DNA of 64,000 nucleotides from Deltaproteobacteria bacterium. GTDB taxonomy: Bacteria > Desulfobacterota > Syntrophia > Syntrophales > UBA6807. Where the stretch lies: assembly GCA_016935565.1 (NCBI GenBank), contig JAFGQS010000144.1, positions 25,447 through 89,446 on the forward strand, given 5' to 3'. Below are positions 29,264 through 40,522 of this stretch, one piece after another (within the stretch, counting starts at the first letter, position 1; the number at the start of each line of letters is the position of its first letter). The position numbers were made by a program, and so were the translations under genes. The notes under the pieces were generated by a model. That model was not told where the DNA came from and did not search any database. It saw nothing but the letters and a program-made list of their open reading frames with translations.

Positions 29264-31912
29264 ATGTCCAAAACAAGAGTGTATGTTTTAGCCAAAGAAT
29301 TAGGCTTAGATAACAAGGAATTTATAACCCGTTTAGAGCAACTCGGCATAGCCGTTAAAGCTCATTCGAGTACGCTGAGCGACAGTGATGTCGAAAGGAT
29401 TCGAAGAGAATTTGCTCTTGGTGAACGGAGTACGGTTGTTGAAAAAAGAGTAAAATCGACCGTTATCCGGCGAAGAAGAGTTGCCGAAATAACCGTCAAA
29501 GAAGTAACGCCACCTGACACAGAAGAGAAGGAAACAGCAGAAACGGAAGTTGTACCTGTTAAGAAACCAGCGACAGATATTGAAACGAAACCGGAGATAG
29601 CAAAGAAAGAAGATACTGAACCAATTGAAGCTAAAAAAGAAGAAGAGAAAAAAATTGCTGAAATATCAAGAGCCGAGGTTTTAGATGTCACGGAAACTAA
29701 GGTTTCCGATGCGAAGGCGGAAGCAGTAGAGGAAACACCGAGGATCGGAAAAGAAACAAAATCAGAAATCGAGAAAAAAGAAGTTACTGAACCAGTTGAA
29801 GCTAAAAAAGAAGAAGAGAAGAAGAAAGAAAAGATCAAACCAAAGGAGCTTAGAAAACCAGATGCTGAAAAGGCCGTAAAACCCGAAGAGATTGAGGATG
29901 CGGCAAAGAAAGTTTCGCCGGAGGTTGAAAAAAAGGAAAAACCAGAAGACGACAAGCTTGAGAAAAAAAAGAAACGTCCCGTCGAAGTAGTCATGGACGA
30001 GCAAGAAGCTCCGCGAAAAAAGGCATTCATCAAACAACGTATCGAAAAAAAGGCAAAGCGCCTTGAAAAGGATGTGGAAGAAGGAAGGATTGTAGCGCGC
30101 AAATCAGACAAGAAAGAGGCCGTCTTGAAGATGAAAAAGACGGAAATTACTACTCCGAAGGCCATAAAGAGAAGAATCAGGGTAGGAGAGGCAATACGCG
30201 TCGGCGACCTCGCAAAAAAAATGGGAGTTAAATCGAATGAACTTATCGGCAAGCTGATTTCTCTCGGTATCATGGTTACAATTAATCAATCGATCGATAG
30301 CGATGTTGCATCACTGGTAGCAAGTGATTTCGGGTATCAGGTCGAGCATATTGGTTTTGAGTACGATGAAATTGTCCAAAAAGTAGAAACGCCACCGGAA
30401 AAACTGCAACCAAGGGCACCTGTCGTAACGGTCATGGGGCACGTTGACCACGGCAAAACGTCTCTTTTGGATGCCATCAGGGAAACCCATGTTATTGACG
30501 GCGAGGCGGGAGGAATAACGCAGGCCATCGGTGCATACCATGTCCATATCAACGAGAGGGATATCGTATTTATAGATACACCGGGTCATGAGGCTTTCAC
30601 ATCGATGAGAGCCAGAGGAGCCCAGGTTACGGACATTGTGGTACTCGTCGTGGCTGCAGATGACGGCGTTATGGACCAGACCATAGAAGCAATCAACCAT
30701 TCAAGGGCGGCAGGAGTACCGATTATCGTCGCAATAAACAAAATTGATAAGTCGGGTGCCAATGCTGATCAGATCAAACAGAAACTCTCAGACCTGGATC
30801 TCGTCCCGGAAGCATGGGGAGGAGAAACAATATATGCAGAGGTTTCAGCTAAAAAGAGGATCGGAATCGAGGAATTGCTTGAACTGATTCTGCTTCAGGC
30901 GGATATTATGGAGCTGAAAGCTGATCCCGACAGGCCTGCACGAGGGGTCATTATTGAATCTACGCTTGATAAGGGACGAGGCCCTGTGGCGACAGTTATT
31001 ATCCAGGAAGGCACCTTGAGAGAAGGAGATGCCTTTGTATCAAAAGCAGAGTATGGCCGGGTGAGGGCATTGATAGACGATAAGGGACTGCGAACAACCA
31101 ACGCCGGTCCTTCCATGCCGGTTGAAGTTATCGGGTTCTCCAAGGTACCGAAGGCCGGTATGGAGTTCATATGTGTTGAAGATGAAAAGACGGCACGAAA
31201 CATTGCCGAGTACTGGACGACAAAAGAAAGGGAAAAAGAACTTTCAAAAACGTCAAAGATTACCCTTGAACAGTTATATGAAAGGATTAAAGAAGGAGCT
31301 AAGGAATTCAACGTCATTATTAAGGGAGATGTCCAGGGATCAATAGAGGCGCTGTCAGATGCTCTCCTGAAGCTCAGTACGGAAGATGTAAAACTAAGGA
31401 TTATTCATAGTTCGACCGGTGCCGTTACGGAGACTGATGTGTTACTGGCATCGGCAAGTGATGCCATCATCATTGGATTCAAGGTGAGACCTGATTCACG
31501 GGTTGAAGAAATGGCAGAAAAAGAAGGCGTTGAGATAAAACTCTACGATGTCATATATAACACCATCGCCGATGTAAAAGCCGGCATGGAAGGGTTACTC
31601 GAACCGATTTATAAAGAGATTTTACAAGGTCGAGCAGAAGTGAGGGACCTCTTTAAAGTTCCCAAGGTGGGTACGATTGCAGGCAGTTATGTGATTGATG
31701 GTAAAGTTGCGAGAAATTCGAATCTCAGATTGGTGAGAGACGGTGTTGTGATTTACGATGGCAAGATACTATCGCTCAGGAGGTTTAAGGATGATGCGAA
31801 AGAAGTCGTGTCGGGTTTCGAATGCGGCATCGGGTTAGAAGGGTTTAATGATGTCAAAGTGGGAGACATTCTCGAATCATATATAGAAGAAGAGATTGAA
31901 AGAACGATATAA
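29264..31912 (+). CDS. infB: Translation initiation factor IF-2
   Basis: [47 protein letters not shown]; Lys/Glu-rich linker. Confidence 0.98.
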   Translation: MSKTRVYVLAKELGLDNKEFITRLEQLGIAVKAHSSTLSDSDVERIRREFALGERSTVVEKRVKSTVIRRRRVAEITVKEVTPPDTEEKETAETEVVPVKKPATDIETKPEIAKKEDTEPIEAKKEEEKKIAEISRAEVLDVTETKVSDAKAEAVEETPRIGKETKSEIEKKEVTEPVEAKKEEEKKKEKIKPKELRKPDAEKAVKPEEIEDAAKKVSPEVEKKEKPEDDKLEKKKKRPVEVVMDEQEAPRKKAFIKQRIEKKAKRLEKDVEEGRIVARKSDKKEAVLKMKKTEITTPKAIKRRIRVGEAIRVGDLAKKMGVKSNELIGKLISLGIMVTINQSIDSDVASLVASDFGYQVEHIGFEYDEIVQKVETPPEKLQPRAPVVTVMGHVDHGKTSLLDAIRETHVIDGEAGGITQAIGAYHVHINERDIVFIDTPGHEAFTSMRARGAQVTDIVVLVVAADDGVMDQTIEAINHSRAAGVPIIVAINKIDKSGANADQIKQKLSDLDLVPEAWGGETIYAEVSAKKRIGIEELLELILLQADIMELKADPDRPARGVIIESTLDKGRGPVATVIIQEGTLREGDAFVSKAEYGRVRALIDDKGLRTTNAGPSMPVEVIGFSKVPKAGMEFICVEDEKTARNIAEYWTTKEREKELSKTSKITLEQLYERIKEGAKEFNVIIKGDVQGSIEALSDALLKLSTEDVKLRIIHSSTGAVTETDVLLASASDAIIIGFKVRPDSRVEEMAEKEGVEIKLYDVIYNTIADVKAGMEGLLEPIYKEILQGRAEVRDLFKVPKVGTIAGSYVIDGKVARNSNLRLVRDGVVIYDGKILSLRRFKDDAKEVVSGFECGIGLEGFNDVKVGDILESYIEEEIERTI

Positions 31913-31921
31913 TAATATATC

Positions 31922-32263
31922 ATGGTTGTCGGAGTCGGAATAATAGAGATCTTTATCATAGATAGTAGATCCCTGAAGGAAAAGAGAAGGGTCTTACGGA
32001 GAATTATACAGAGGACCCAAAACAAATTTAACGTATCTATAGCGGAGATAGGAAACCAAGACCACTGGAAAAGAGGAACAATCGGTTTCAGTGTTGTCGG
32101 AAACGATAAAAGCTTCGTCAATTCAATGATGGATACAATATTGAAATTTATTGACGATCTTAAACTTGCCGAAGTGGTCAGCTCAAAGATTGAGATTACC
32201 ACTATTTCTCATGCTATGGATCGTTCATACGGTTTTCAAGATGACAAGTTTCACGAGTTTTAA
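31922..32263 (+). CDS. DUF503 domain-containing protein (YlxP-like)
   Basis: VGVIEIFIIDSRSLKEKRRVLRRIIQRTQNKFNVSIAEIGNQD. Confidence 0.9.
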   Translation: MVVGVGIIEIFIIDSRSLKEKRRVLRRIIQRTQNKFNVSIAEIGNQDHWKRGTIGFSVVGNDKSFVNSMMDTILKFIDDLKLAEVVSSKIEITTISHAMDRSYGFQDDKFHEF

Positions 32264-32624
32264 AAGGTCCGACAGGGTTGGTGATCTTATAAAATCAGAA
32301 ATATCAGGGATACTGTTAAAAGATGTGAGAGACCCGCGGATAAAAAATATAACGATCACCGGGGTAAAGATGAGTGATGATCTTCGTTCGGCAAAGATAT
32401 TTTTTGTTCCTCTTGGAAAAGAGACATGCAATAGTGAAACCATAGAGGGTTTGAAGAGCGCTTCCAAGTTCTTGCGGAGAGAGCTTGGAAAGAAATTACA
32501 GCTCCGTTATGTTCCTGACATAAACTTCATATACGACAGTTCATTTGAACACGGAGATCGTATTGACAGACTACTGGCAGAGATACAAAGGCAAAAAACA
32601 ACAGATGATAAACAGAATTGTTGA
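32241..32624 (+). CDS. rbfA: 30S ribosome-binding factor RbfA
   Basis: SDRVGDLIKSEISGILLKDVRDPRIKNITITGVKMSDDLRSAKIFF. Confidence 0.95.
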   Translation: MTSFTSFKRSDRVGDLIKSEISGILLKDVRDPRIKNITITGVKMSDDLRSAKIFFVPLGKETCNSETIEGLKSASKFLRRELGKKLQLRYVPDINFIYDSSFEHGDRIDRLLAEIQRQKTTDDKQNC

Positions 32625-33561
32625 CATCATACATTCCTGCGAAACATTTCTGATTACATCGCATGTAAGACTCGATGGAGATGCTCTCGGTTCGGAATTA
32701 GCTCTCTGGCATGTTCTCCGTGATATAGGGAAAGAGGCTGCCATTTATAATGGAGATAAGACTCCCACTATTTACGAATTTCTTCCCGGAGCAAATGTTA
32801 TCACAAACAATCTTCATTCCTTACATAACTTCGATGCAGCGTTTATTTTGGATTGCAGTGAACTCGAAAGAATCGGTGAAGAGGGAAATCGAATAGGTTC
32901 TATAAAGCAAATCATAAATATAGACCACCATATTTCGAACAACCTTTTTTCAGAAGTGTCTTTGGTTGATAGTGATGCCAGTTCTACAGGAGAAATTCTC
33001 TATCACATTATTGAGAAACTGGGAGTTCATATCACAAAAGATATTGCAATAAATCTCTATACGGCAATCCTCACCGATACCGGCGCATTTCGCTACTCCA
33101 ATACGGGAAGTCATACATTATTTGTGGCAGCCAAACTGGTGGAGGCGGGGGCAGATCCGCGGTGGATTGCCGAAAATATCTATGAAACTAAATCCCGGGC
33201 TCAGATACGGCTCTTGAAGGATGCTTTAAATACATTAGAATTCGATTGTCAGGATAAGCTAGGATCCATTTTCGTTTCGCAACCGATGTTGCAAGAAGCG
33301 AAAGCCTTGCCTGAACATACAGAGGGTTTTGTTGACCTGATACGCTCAATCAAGGGAGTTGAAGTGGCCGTTTTTTTCCACGAAACATCAAAAAACAACT
33401 ACAAAATAAGCCTCCGATCAAAGGGACGAATCAATGTCGAAAAAATTGCACGGAACTTCGGAGGCGGGGGACATGTCAATGCATCTGCGTGCAGCATTGA
33501 AGGAAATATTATGAACGTTAAAAAGAAATTACTTGTTGTTATCAAAACTGCTGGAATATGA
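32605..33561 (+). CDS. nrnA: DHH/DHHA1 bifunctional oligoribonuclease/PAP phosphatase NrnA-like
   Basis: HVRLDGDALGSELAL, NIDHHISN, GGGGHVNASAC. Confidence 0.93.
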   Translation: MINRIVDIIHSCETFLITSHVRLDGDALGSELALWHVLRDIGKEAAIYNGDKTPTIYEFLPGANVITNNLHSLHNFDAAFILDCSELERIGEEGNRIGSIKQIINIDHHISNNLFSEVSLVDSDASSTGEILYHIIEKLGVHITKDIAINLYTAILTDTGAFRYSNTGSHTLFVAAKLVEAGADPRWIAENIYETKSRAQIRLLKDALNTLEFDCQDKLGSIFVSQPMLQEAKALPEHTEGFVDLIRSIKGVEVAVFFHETSKNNYKISLRSKGRINVEKIARNFGGGGHVNASACSIEGNIMNVKKKLLVVIKTAGI

Positions 33562-34490
33562 ACGGTGTCGTCGTTGTTGATAAACCTGCCGGGAAGACGT
33601 CCTTCGATATAATTCGTGAAATCAGGAGGGCGTTGAAGATAAGAAAGATCGGGCATACGGGAACCCTCGATCCTCTGGCTACGGGTGTGCTACCCGTTTG
33701 TATCAATGAAGCAACAAAGCTCGTACAGTTCTTTGCGCAGGACAGGAAGGAATATAGAGTTACTATGCTTCTCGGTGTCGAAACTGATACCCTGGATATT
33801 GAGGGTGCCGTTACTGCGTACCGTGAACCAAATATCGTAAGAAACGATATAGAGAAGGTTGTTCAGAACTTTACAGGCATGATAGAGCAGAAACCTCCAA
33901 AATATTCTGCGATTAAGTTTAAGGGAAAATCCTTGTATAAATGGACTCGGGAGGGGGTCGATATCGATCCTCCTTCCAGGATGATTGAAATAAATAAAAT
34001 AATGATCGAGGAAGTGGCACTGCCCGAAGTGACCTTTCATGTATCATGTTCTAAAGGAACCTATGTGAGATCATTATGTGCGGACATGGGACGGGCGTTG
34101 GGATGCGGGGCGTGTGTGCGTGCCCTGAGAAGAACAAAAAGCGGTCACTTTCCGGAAGAGGGGGCTCTATCCCTTGAAGATCTGGATGATCTGCAAAAAA
34201 GAAAAATGCTGAAAGATCATCTTATCCCGTTGACAGAGGCATTGCCGGAATTTCTCCCCGTTGTCGTGGATAGTGCTCTGGCGGACAGGATATATAACGG
34301 ATACCAACCGGAGGCAGAAATCTTTAAAAATAATGATATTCCTTCACTTTCCAAGGGAGATTTGATAAAGTTTCTTACAGATGATAACAACATGGTAGCA
34401 ATAGCAAGGATGCTGTGCAATTCCGATGAGATCGTGTCACTCCATGGAAAAGAGCAGATTACAAAAATTGTGAGGGTATTTAATATCTGA
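33558..34490 (+). CDS. truB: tRNA pseudouridine(55) synthase TruB
   Basis: NGVVVVDKPAGKTSFDI, KIGHTGTLDPLATGVLPVCI. Confidence 0.97.
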   Translation: MNGVVVVDKPAGKTSFDIIREIRRALKIRKIGHTGTLDPLATGVLPVCINEATKLVQFFAQDRKEYRVTMLLGVETDTLDIEGAVTAYREPNIVRNDIEKVVQNFTGMIEQKPPKYSAIKFKGKSLYKWTREGVDIDPPSRMIEINKIMIEEVALPEVTFHVSCSKGTYVRSLCADMGRALGCGACVRALRRTKSGHFPEEGALSLEDLDDLQKRKMLKDHLIPLTEALPEFLPVVVDSALADRIYNGYQPEAEIFKNNDIPSLSKGDLIKFLTDDNNMVAIARMLCNSDEIVSLHGKEQITKIVRVFNI

Positions 34491-34595
34491 AGATAAAGGT
34501 AAGGATAGTACACAGCCAGTACATAAATGATTCGTTACGAATAACTGGCGAAAAGTGCAAGACAATTTAGAATGATAGAGGGAGGATTGCAAACA

Positions 34596-34862
34596 GTGTT
34601 GGATGTAGAGAAAAAAAAGGAAATAATGGATAATTTCCAACTTCATGAAAATGATACGGGATCTCCAGAGGTCCAGATTGCTCTTTTAAGTGCGAGAATA
34701 CAGTATTTGACTGAGCACTTTAAGATTCATAAAAAAGATCACCACTCCCGGAGAGGGCTTCTTAAGCTCGTCGGTCGAAGGAGAAAGCTATTGGATTACC
34801 TCAAAAATAAAGAAATCGAGAGATACAGGTCAATCATCGAGCGTCTTGGAATACGAAGGTAA
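34596..34862 (+). CDS. rpsO: 30S ribosomal protein S15
   Basis: [53 protein letters not shown] start after GGAGG. Confidence 0.97.
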   Translation: MLDVEKKKEIMDNFQLHENDTGSPEVQIALLSARIQYLTEHFKIHKKDHHSRRGLLKLVGRRRKLLDYLKNKEIERYRSIIERLGIRR

Positions 34863-34910
34863 TACCCAAATCCTGTGTGGTAATTATTAAAACAAGAGGG
34901 ATAAAACACA

Positions 34911-37028
34911 ATGAGTGAAATATTTTTTACCGATTTCGCAGGGCGAAACATATCTGTAAAAACGAACTATTTAGCGGGTCAGGCTAATGGAGCCGTTCTT
35001 GTCACATACGGTGAAACAGTCGTCCTCATAACTGCCGTTTCTGAAAAAAGTAAGCGAGAGAATATCGACTTTCTGCCCCTGACAGTGGATTATCAGGAAA
35101 TGACGTTTGCGGCAGGAAAAATTCCAGGAGGTTTTTTCAAGAGGGAAGGACGTCCAAACGAAAAGGAAATATTAACCTCCAGATTAATTGACAGGTCAAT
35201 ACGGCCCCTCATACCGAAGGGCTATTTCTACGAAACACAAATTGTGGCTACCGTACTATCTTTGGATAACACAAATGGTTCCGACATTGCGGCAATGCTC
35301 GGTGCATCGACAGCACTCTGCATCTCTGATATTCCGTTTAACGGACCCGTCGTCGGGGTGAGAGTTGGCAGAATAGAGGGACAATTCATATGCAACCCAT
35401 CGTGGGAAGTATTGGAAAAAAGTGAAATCGATCTCTATCTGGTGGGTCGGAAAGTAGCGCCGGGAAATGGCGATAAAGAATATGATATAAATCTGGTTAT
35501 GCTGGAAGGTGGAGCCCGTGAGGTGGAGGAAGATGTCCTCATCGACGCCATAAACTTTGGTTTGGACGCGATGAGGCCTGCTATGGACCTCCAGGACCGA
35601 ATCTTCAGTGAAATGAAGAGGGAAAAACGGCCGGTAGCACCCATCATCATTGATGAAGAAATCCACAAGCGGGTTTCCGAGAATGCGACGGGAAAACTGA
35701 AAGAAGCTTATGTAACGCCGCAAAAGACAGAACGGTCTCGAAAGCTGTCCGAGGCGAGAGATACTATTCTCAACGAATATAGTGATGAGGACGACACACG
35801 CAAACCGATGATTAAAACGATCATAGAGGGATTAGAGAAAAAAATCCTTCGCGACATGATTCTCCAGGAATCAAAAAGAATCGATGACAGGTCTCATGCA
35901 GAAATAAGACCGATCAGTTGTGAAGTCGGTATACTGCCCAGAACTCATGGTTCAGCTCTCTTTACAAGAGGGGAAACCCAGGCACTTGCTGTTCTCACAT
36001 TGGGAACGTCATCGGATGAACAAAGATTGGATTTAATCAGTGGTGAGGAATTCAGATCATTTATGCTTCACTACAATTTTCCTCCCTATAGCGTAGGAGA
36101 AGCAAGATTCTTAAGGGGTCCCGGAAGGAGAGAAATCGGACATGGAGCTCTTGCAAGGAGAGCCCTCCTCCCCACCCTGCCGTCTCAGGAAGAATTCCCA
36201 TACACCATTAGAATAGTATCCGAGATATTGTCTTCTAACGGATCATCATCCATGGCTACCGTCTGCGGTGGATCCCTGTCGCTCATGGATGCCGGTGTTC
36301 CTGTAAAGGATGTTGTTGCCGGTGTTGCTATGGGTTTGTTGAAGGATGGGGATAACGTGGTCATTCTTACGGACATTCTCGGCGACGAAGACCATGCCGG
36401 TGATATGGATTTCAAGGTATGTGGTACGAAAAAGGGTATAACGGCCTTGCAGATGGATATTAAAATAGATGGAATCACAGAAGACATTTTAAGAAAGGCC
36501 CTTTATCAGGCGAAAGAGGGAAGGTTTTTCATTATTAATAAAATGAAGGAAACGCTTTCCGAACCGAGACAGGAAATATCCATATACGCTCCGAGGATTA
36601 CAACCATGAAGGTACGTCCCGAGAGGATCAGAGACGTTATCGGCACGGGTGGTAAGACGATCAGACAAATTATCAGTGAAACCGGTGTATCGATTAATGT
36701 TGAAGACGATGGTACAATAACTATTGCTTCAAATGACGTCGAAGCAGCATCAAAAGCAATTGCCATGATAAACTGGCTGACTGAAGAAGCGGAAGTAGGA
36801 AAGATTTATCTCGGGACAGTAAAAAAAGTGGTCGATTTTGGCGCCTTCGTAGAAATACTGCCCGGAACTGAAGGTCTTGTCCATATATCTCAGCTTGCCA
36901 GGGAGAGGGTTAATAAGGTTACAGATATCCTCAAAGAGGGGGACAAAGTTCCGGTAAAAGTCTTGGACGTTGACCGAAACGGGAAAATTAAGCTGAGCAG
37001 AAAAGAGGCCCTCGACAATAATGTATAA
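34911..37028 (+). CDS. pnp: Polyribonucleotide nucleotidyltransferase
   Basis: Two RNase PH domains, KH (VIGTGGKTIRQII) and S1 domains. Confidence 0.98.
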   Translation: MSEIFFTDFAGRNISVKTNYLAGQANGAVLVTYGETVVLITAVSEKSKRENIDFLPLTVDYQEMTFAAGKIPGGFFKREGRPNEKEILTSRLIDRSIRPLIPKGYFYETQIVATVLSLDNTNGSDIAAMLGASTALCISDIPFNGPVVGVRVGRIEGQFICNPSWEVLEKSEIDLYLVGRKVAPGNGDKEYDINLVMLEGGAREVEEDVLIDAINFGLDAMRPAMDLQDRIFSEMKREKRPVAPIIIDEEIHKRVSENATGKLKEAYVTPQKTERSRKLSEARDTILNEYSDEDDTRKPMIKTIIEGLEKKILRDMILQESKRIDDRSHAEIRPISCEVGILPRTHGSALFTRGETQALAVLTLGTSSDEQRLDLISGEEFRSFMLHYNFPPYSVGEARFLRGPGRREIGHGALARRALLPTLPSQEEFPYTIRIVSEILSSNGSSSMATVCGGSLSLMDAGVPVKDVVAGVAMGLLKDGDNVVILTDILGDEDHAGDMDFKVCGTKKGITALQMDIKIDGITEDILRKALYQAKEGRFFIINKMKETLSEPRQEISIYAPRITTMKVRPERIRDVIGTGGKTIRQIISETGVSINVEDDGTITIASNDVEAASKAIAMINWLTEEAEVGKIYLGTVKKVVDFGAFVEILPGTEGLVHISQLARERVNKVTDILKEGDKVPVKVLDVDRNGKIKLSRKEALDNNV

Positions 37029-38274
37029 TAAAACCGCTCTCGATAACGGGATACGAATCGTTACCGAGGAAATCAATCATGTCAGATCTGTTTCCCTCGG
37101 TGTGTGGGTTGAGAGCGGTTCCCGCTACGAAGATTCAACCATCAATGGCATAGCTCACTGTATCGAACACATGCTCTTCAAAGGAACAAAAAACCGTTCT
37201 GCTCTTGACATTGTTTCATCCATTGATTCCGTAGGCGGTATCATGAACGCCTACACGGGGAAGGAATTGACATCTTTCTACGTCAAGATACCTGATTATC
37301 ATCTCGCCATGGCCATTGATCTCCTTGCGGATATATTTCAAAATTCTCTCTTCGATCCTGCAGAACTCGACAAAGAAAAACTGGTTATACTTCAGGAAAT
37401 CCATATGCTGGAAGACACTCCTGACGAATATATCTACGACTTTTTTGGAAAGATATTCTGGGATGATCATCCCCTTGGGTTGCCTATCCTCGGAACAAAA
37501 GATACCGTCACACGTTTCCTGAGAAATAATATTGTTGATTTTTTTACCAGGCAATACAACGGGAACAATATGACAATAGCTGCAGCAGGCAACCTCAAAC
37601 ACGATGATTTCGTGAGCCTCGTTGAGCAGTCATTTTCTTCTATCAAGGGATCTTCTATCAAAGAAGAAACGATGGGATGTACCGTTACGTCAAACATTGC
37701 TATCTTTGAAAAAGACCTCGAACAAGTCCATGTTATGATTGGAACGCTTGCCCCTGCTTCTACAAGCGATGACCGGTATACTGCAGTTTTGATGAATACC
37801 ATCCTCGGTGGAAGTATGAGTTCCAGGCTCTTTCAAGAAATCAGGGAGAAACGGGGATTGGCATATACAATTCATTCTTTTCTCCTTCCATACTACGATG
37901 TGGGAATGCTCGGCATTTATTTTGGTGCCAGTGAGGACAGGGTAACAGACATTATAACGTTAGTTATGGAGGAATTGAAGAAACTCTCTAATAATTCTTT
38001 ACTGGAACGGGAAATTCAATCCGCCAAGGAACAAATGAAAGGAAATTTCCTGTTGAGTATGGAAAGTACCGATATTCGTATGACGAGACTTGCCAAAAAC
38101 GAAATATATTTTTCGAGAAATATCGAATTTGATGAAGTTGTTGAGCACATTAACGGAATTAGCAAGGAAAATGTGAAAGACTTGGCCGGTAAGATATTCA
38201 GGTCTGAAATACTATCCATGGCAGTACTGGGACGGGTTAAGAAGAAGGATTTTACACCGGAGTTACTGATGTAA
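37021..38274 (+). CDS. M16-family (pitrilysin-like) zinc peptidase
   Basis: HCIEHMLFKGT (HxxEH), GGSMSSRLFQEIREKRGLAY. Confidence 0.95.
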   Translation: MYNKTALDNGIRIVTEEINHVRSVSLGVWVESGSRYEDSTINGIAHCIEHMLFKGTKNRSALDIVSSIDSVGGIMNAYTGKELTSFYVKIPDYHLAMAIDLLADIFQNSLFDPAELDKEKLVILQEIHMLEDTPDEYIYDFFGKIFWDDHPLGLPILGTKDTVTRFLRNNIVDFFTRQYNGNNMTIAAAGNLKHDDFVSLVEQSFSSIKGSSIKEETMGCTVTSNIAIFEKDLEQVHVMIGTLAPASTSDDRYTAVLMNTILGGSMSSRLFQEIREKRGLAYTIHSFLLPYYDVGMLGIYFGASEDRVTDIITLVMEELKKLSNNSLLEREIQSAKEQMKGNFLLSMESTDIRMTRLAKNEIYFSRNIEFDEVVEHINGISKENVKDLAGKIFRSEILSMAVLGRVKKKDFTPELLM

Positions 38275-38726
38275 TGAGTGTCGAAGAAATAACAATATCC
38301 GTCAAGAGAGTAACGGGCAATGACGACATTTCTCTGCCCCGTTATATGACGGAGCATGCAGCAGGAATGGATGTCTTTGCGGCGGTGGAGCATGAACAGA
38401 TAATTCGACCCGGTGAGACGAAGCTGATACCGACCGGTATCGAGATTGCCCTCCCGATAGGATATGAAGTCCAGATTAGGCCAAGAAGTGGTCTTGCTCT
38501 CTCCAACGGAATTTCGCTGCTTAACTCTCCCGGCACCATTGATGCTGATTATCGTGGAGAGGTTGGCATTATTATCATCAACCATGGCAAGGAACCGTTT
38601 ATCATACGGAGAGGCGATCGCATTGCCCAAATGGTCGTTAATCGAGTCTCCAAAGCATCCTGGAATGTTTGCGAAGATCTTAGTTCGACCCAAAGAGGCA
38701 ACGGGGGATTCGGCCATACCGGATAA
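38274..38726 (+). CDS. dut: dUTP diphosphatase
   Basis: HAAGMDVFA, RPRSGLAL, NSPGTIDADYRGE, RGDRIAQMV, RGNGGFGHTG. Confidence 0.97.
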   Translation: MSVEEITISVKRVTGNDDISLPRYMTEHAAGMDVFAAVEHEQIIRPGETKLIPTGIEIALPIGYEVQIRPRSGLALSNGISLLNSPGTIDADYRGEVGIIIINHGKEPFIIRRGDRIAQMVVNRVSKASWNVCEDLSSTQRGNGGFGHTG

Positions 38727-38761
38727 ATGATGAAAAGCTTAATAAATAGAAATGGAAAGAG

Positions 38762-38797
38762 ACCTCTTCTCGCATATAGTCGGAAGAGGTTTTTTTA
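38762..38797 (+). terminator. Rho-independent terminator after dut
   Basis: ACCTCTTC...GAAGAGGT followed by TTTTTT. Confidence 0.85.
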
Positions 38798-38905
38798 CAT
38801 ACACGATCCTGTTACCGTTAAATTGAATATTGTTTTATTTTTCACTTTAGTGTATTGCTATGTAATCCAATCTGTTAGCTTTTTTTACACCCAGGGGGAC
38901 TGTTC

Positions 38906-40081
38906 ATGAAGAAATTTAAGGTAAACAAAACCTTTAAAGAAATTAACGAAAAGATAAGGCACGGTAAAGCAGTCGTGGTTACGGCCGAGGAAATGATTGA
39001 TATTGTGGAAAAGAAGGGTGCACTTGAAGCGGCGAGAAAGATTGATGTCGTTACGACAGGGACTTTCGCTCCCATGTGTTCTTCAGGTGTTTTTATCAAT
39101 TTCGGCCATACCTCCCCTCGAATGAGGGCTTCACGGGTATGGCTCAATGATGTTCCCGCATATGGCGGGATTGCCGCTGTAGACTGTTACATCGGAGCAA
39201 CAGAGGTTGTGGAAGGGGATCCCCTGAACAGCGTTCACCCCGGTGAATTTAATTATGGCGGAGGACATGTTATTGAAGACCTCGTGGCGGGAAATGTGAT
39301 CAGACTGAGACTTGAAGGTTATGGTACCGATTGCTACCCGGCCAGAAAGCTTGAGAAGAATATCACGATACACGATTTGAGAAATGCAATTCTCCTCAAT
39401 CCGAGGAATGCATACCAGAATTATAATTGTGCGGTCAATATGTCGGACAAAACTATTTACACCTATATGGGTGTGCTGCGACCGCGAATGGCGAATGCAA
39501 CGTATTCAACATCAGGCCAATTAAGTCCCCTGTTTAATGATCCCTATTGTAAAACGATCGGCATCGGAACACGAATATTTCTGGGAGGAACCAAAGGCTA
39601 CGTAGCGTGGCACGGAACGCAGCATAATCCTCATGTTCCGAGAGGCAAAAACGGAGTTCCGAAAGAAGGAGCAGGTACGATAGCAACGATAGGAAATCTT
39701 ATTGAGATGAGTCCTAAATGGATCGTGGGGGCAAGCATTCTCGGGTACGGCGTATCCCTCTATGTCGGGATCGGCATACCAATACCGATTCTCAATGAAG
39801 ACATGGCACAGTATACCTCGGTTTCAGATAAAGATATTTATACTCAAGTTTTTGACTACGGAGTCGATTATCCTAATGGAGTAGTGAAAAGTCTTCGTGA
39901 AGTCAGTTATAAGGAACTGAGAAGCGGCACAATCACACTCAACGGCAAGAAGATTCCAACAGCACCACTGTCCAGTTATTATCGGGCAATGGAGATAGCA
40001 AACACCTTGAAAGAATGGATTGAAAAGGGAACGTTCTTACTGGGGGAGCCACAAGAAATCCTTCCCTCAGAAAAAACATAG
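38906..40081 (+). CDS. DUF39 / homocysteine biosynthesis protein
   Basis: VVVTAEEMIDIVEKKG, TTGTFAPMCSSGVFINFGHTSPRMRA. Confidence 0.88.
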   Translation: MKKFKVNKTFKEINEKIRHGKAVVVTAEEMIDIVEKKGALEAARKIDVVTTGTFAPMCSSGVFINFGHTSPRMRASRVWLNDVPAYGGIAAVDCYIGATEVVEGDPLNSVHPGEFNYGGGHVIEDLVAGNVIRLRLEGYGTDCYPARKLEKNITIHDLRNAILLNPRNAYQNYNCAVNMSDKTIYTYMGVLRPRMANATYSTSGQLSPLFNDPYCKTIGIGTRIFLGGTKGYVAWHGTQHNPHVPRGKNGVPKEGAGTIATIGNLIEMSPKWIVGASILGYGVSLYVGIGIPIPILNEDMAQYTSVSDKDIYTQVFDYGVDYPNGVVKSLREVSYKELRSGTITLNGKKIPTAPLSSYYRAMEIANTLKEWIEKGTFLLGEPQEILPSEKT

Positions 40082-40207
40082 GCTTCATGTATCTGAGATA
40101 TCGTTTCGTTTCTTTACAAGTAGTCAGTTTTAATGTAAAAGGAGTTGAGTGTTAAGAGGGGAAGGTGTATATCCCTTCAAATGTTATTGTACTGAGGGTT
40201 ATGGTGT

Positions 40208-40474
40208 ATGAAAATCGGTAGATATTTTATCGTGGTACTGATCGTTATGGGGTTGCTCATACTCTTCGGAGATAAAGGCCTGGTTGACTATTTTTCCCTC
40301 AAAGCAAAAATGCTCACCTTACAGGAAGCGAATGAGCGGATAGCGTGTGAAAACAGGATATTGAAGGAAAAGATCATGTTACTGAGACATGATTCACGGT
40401 ATATTGAAACTGTCGCACGGCATGACCTTGGCATGGTGAGGAAGGGAGATATCGTTTATCGTTTCGTCGAATAA
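40208..40474 (+). CDS. Septum formation initiator family (FtsB/DivIC-like)
   Basis: Short N-terminal TM plus coiled coil; YIETVARHDLGMVRKGDIVYRF. Confidence 0.8.
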   Translation: MKIGRYFIVVLIVMGLLILFGDKGLVDYFSLKAKMLTLQEANERIACENRILKEKIMLLRHDSRYIETVARHDLGMVRKGDIVYRFVE

Positions 40475-40522
40475 CGGGATGATTATTTTCCATAAAAAAG
40501 CGTCGTCAAAAAGGAAGTATGC

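Noticed and set aside
29362-30273. 303-aa minus-strand ORF antisense to infB
   Set aside because: Low-complexity Ser/Phe-rich artefact of the Lys/Glu-rich IF-2 linker.
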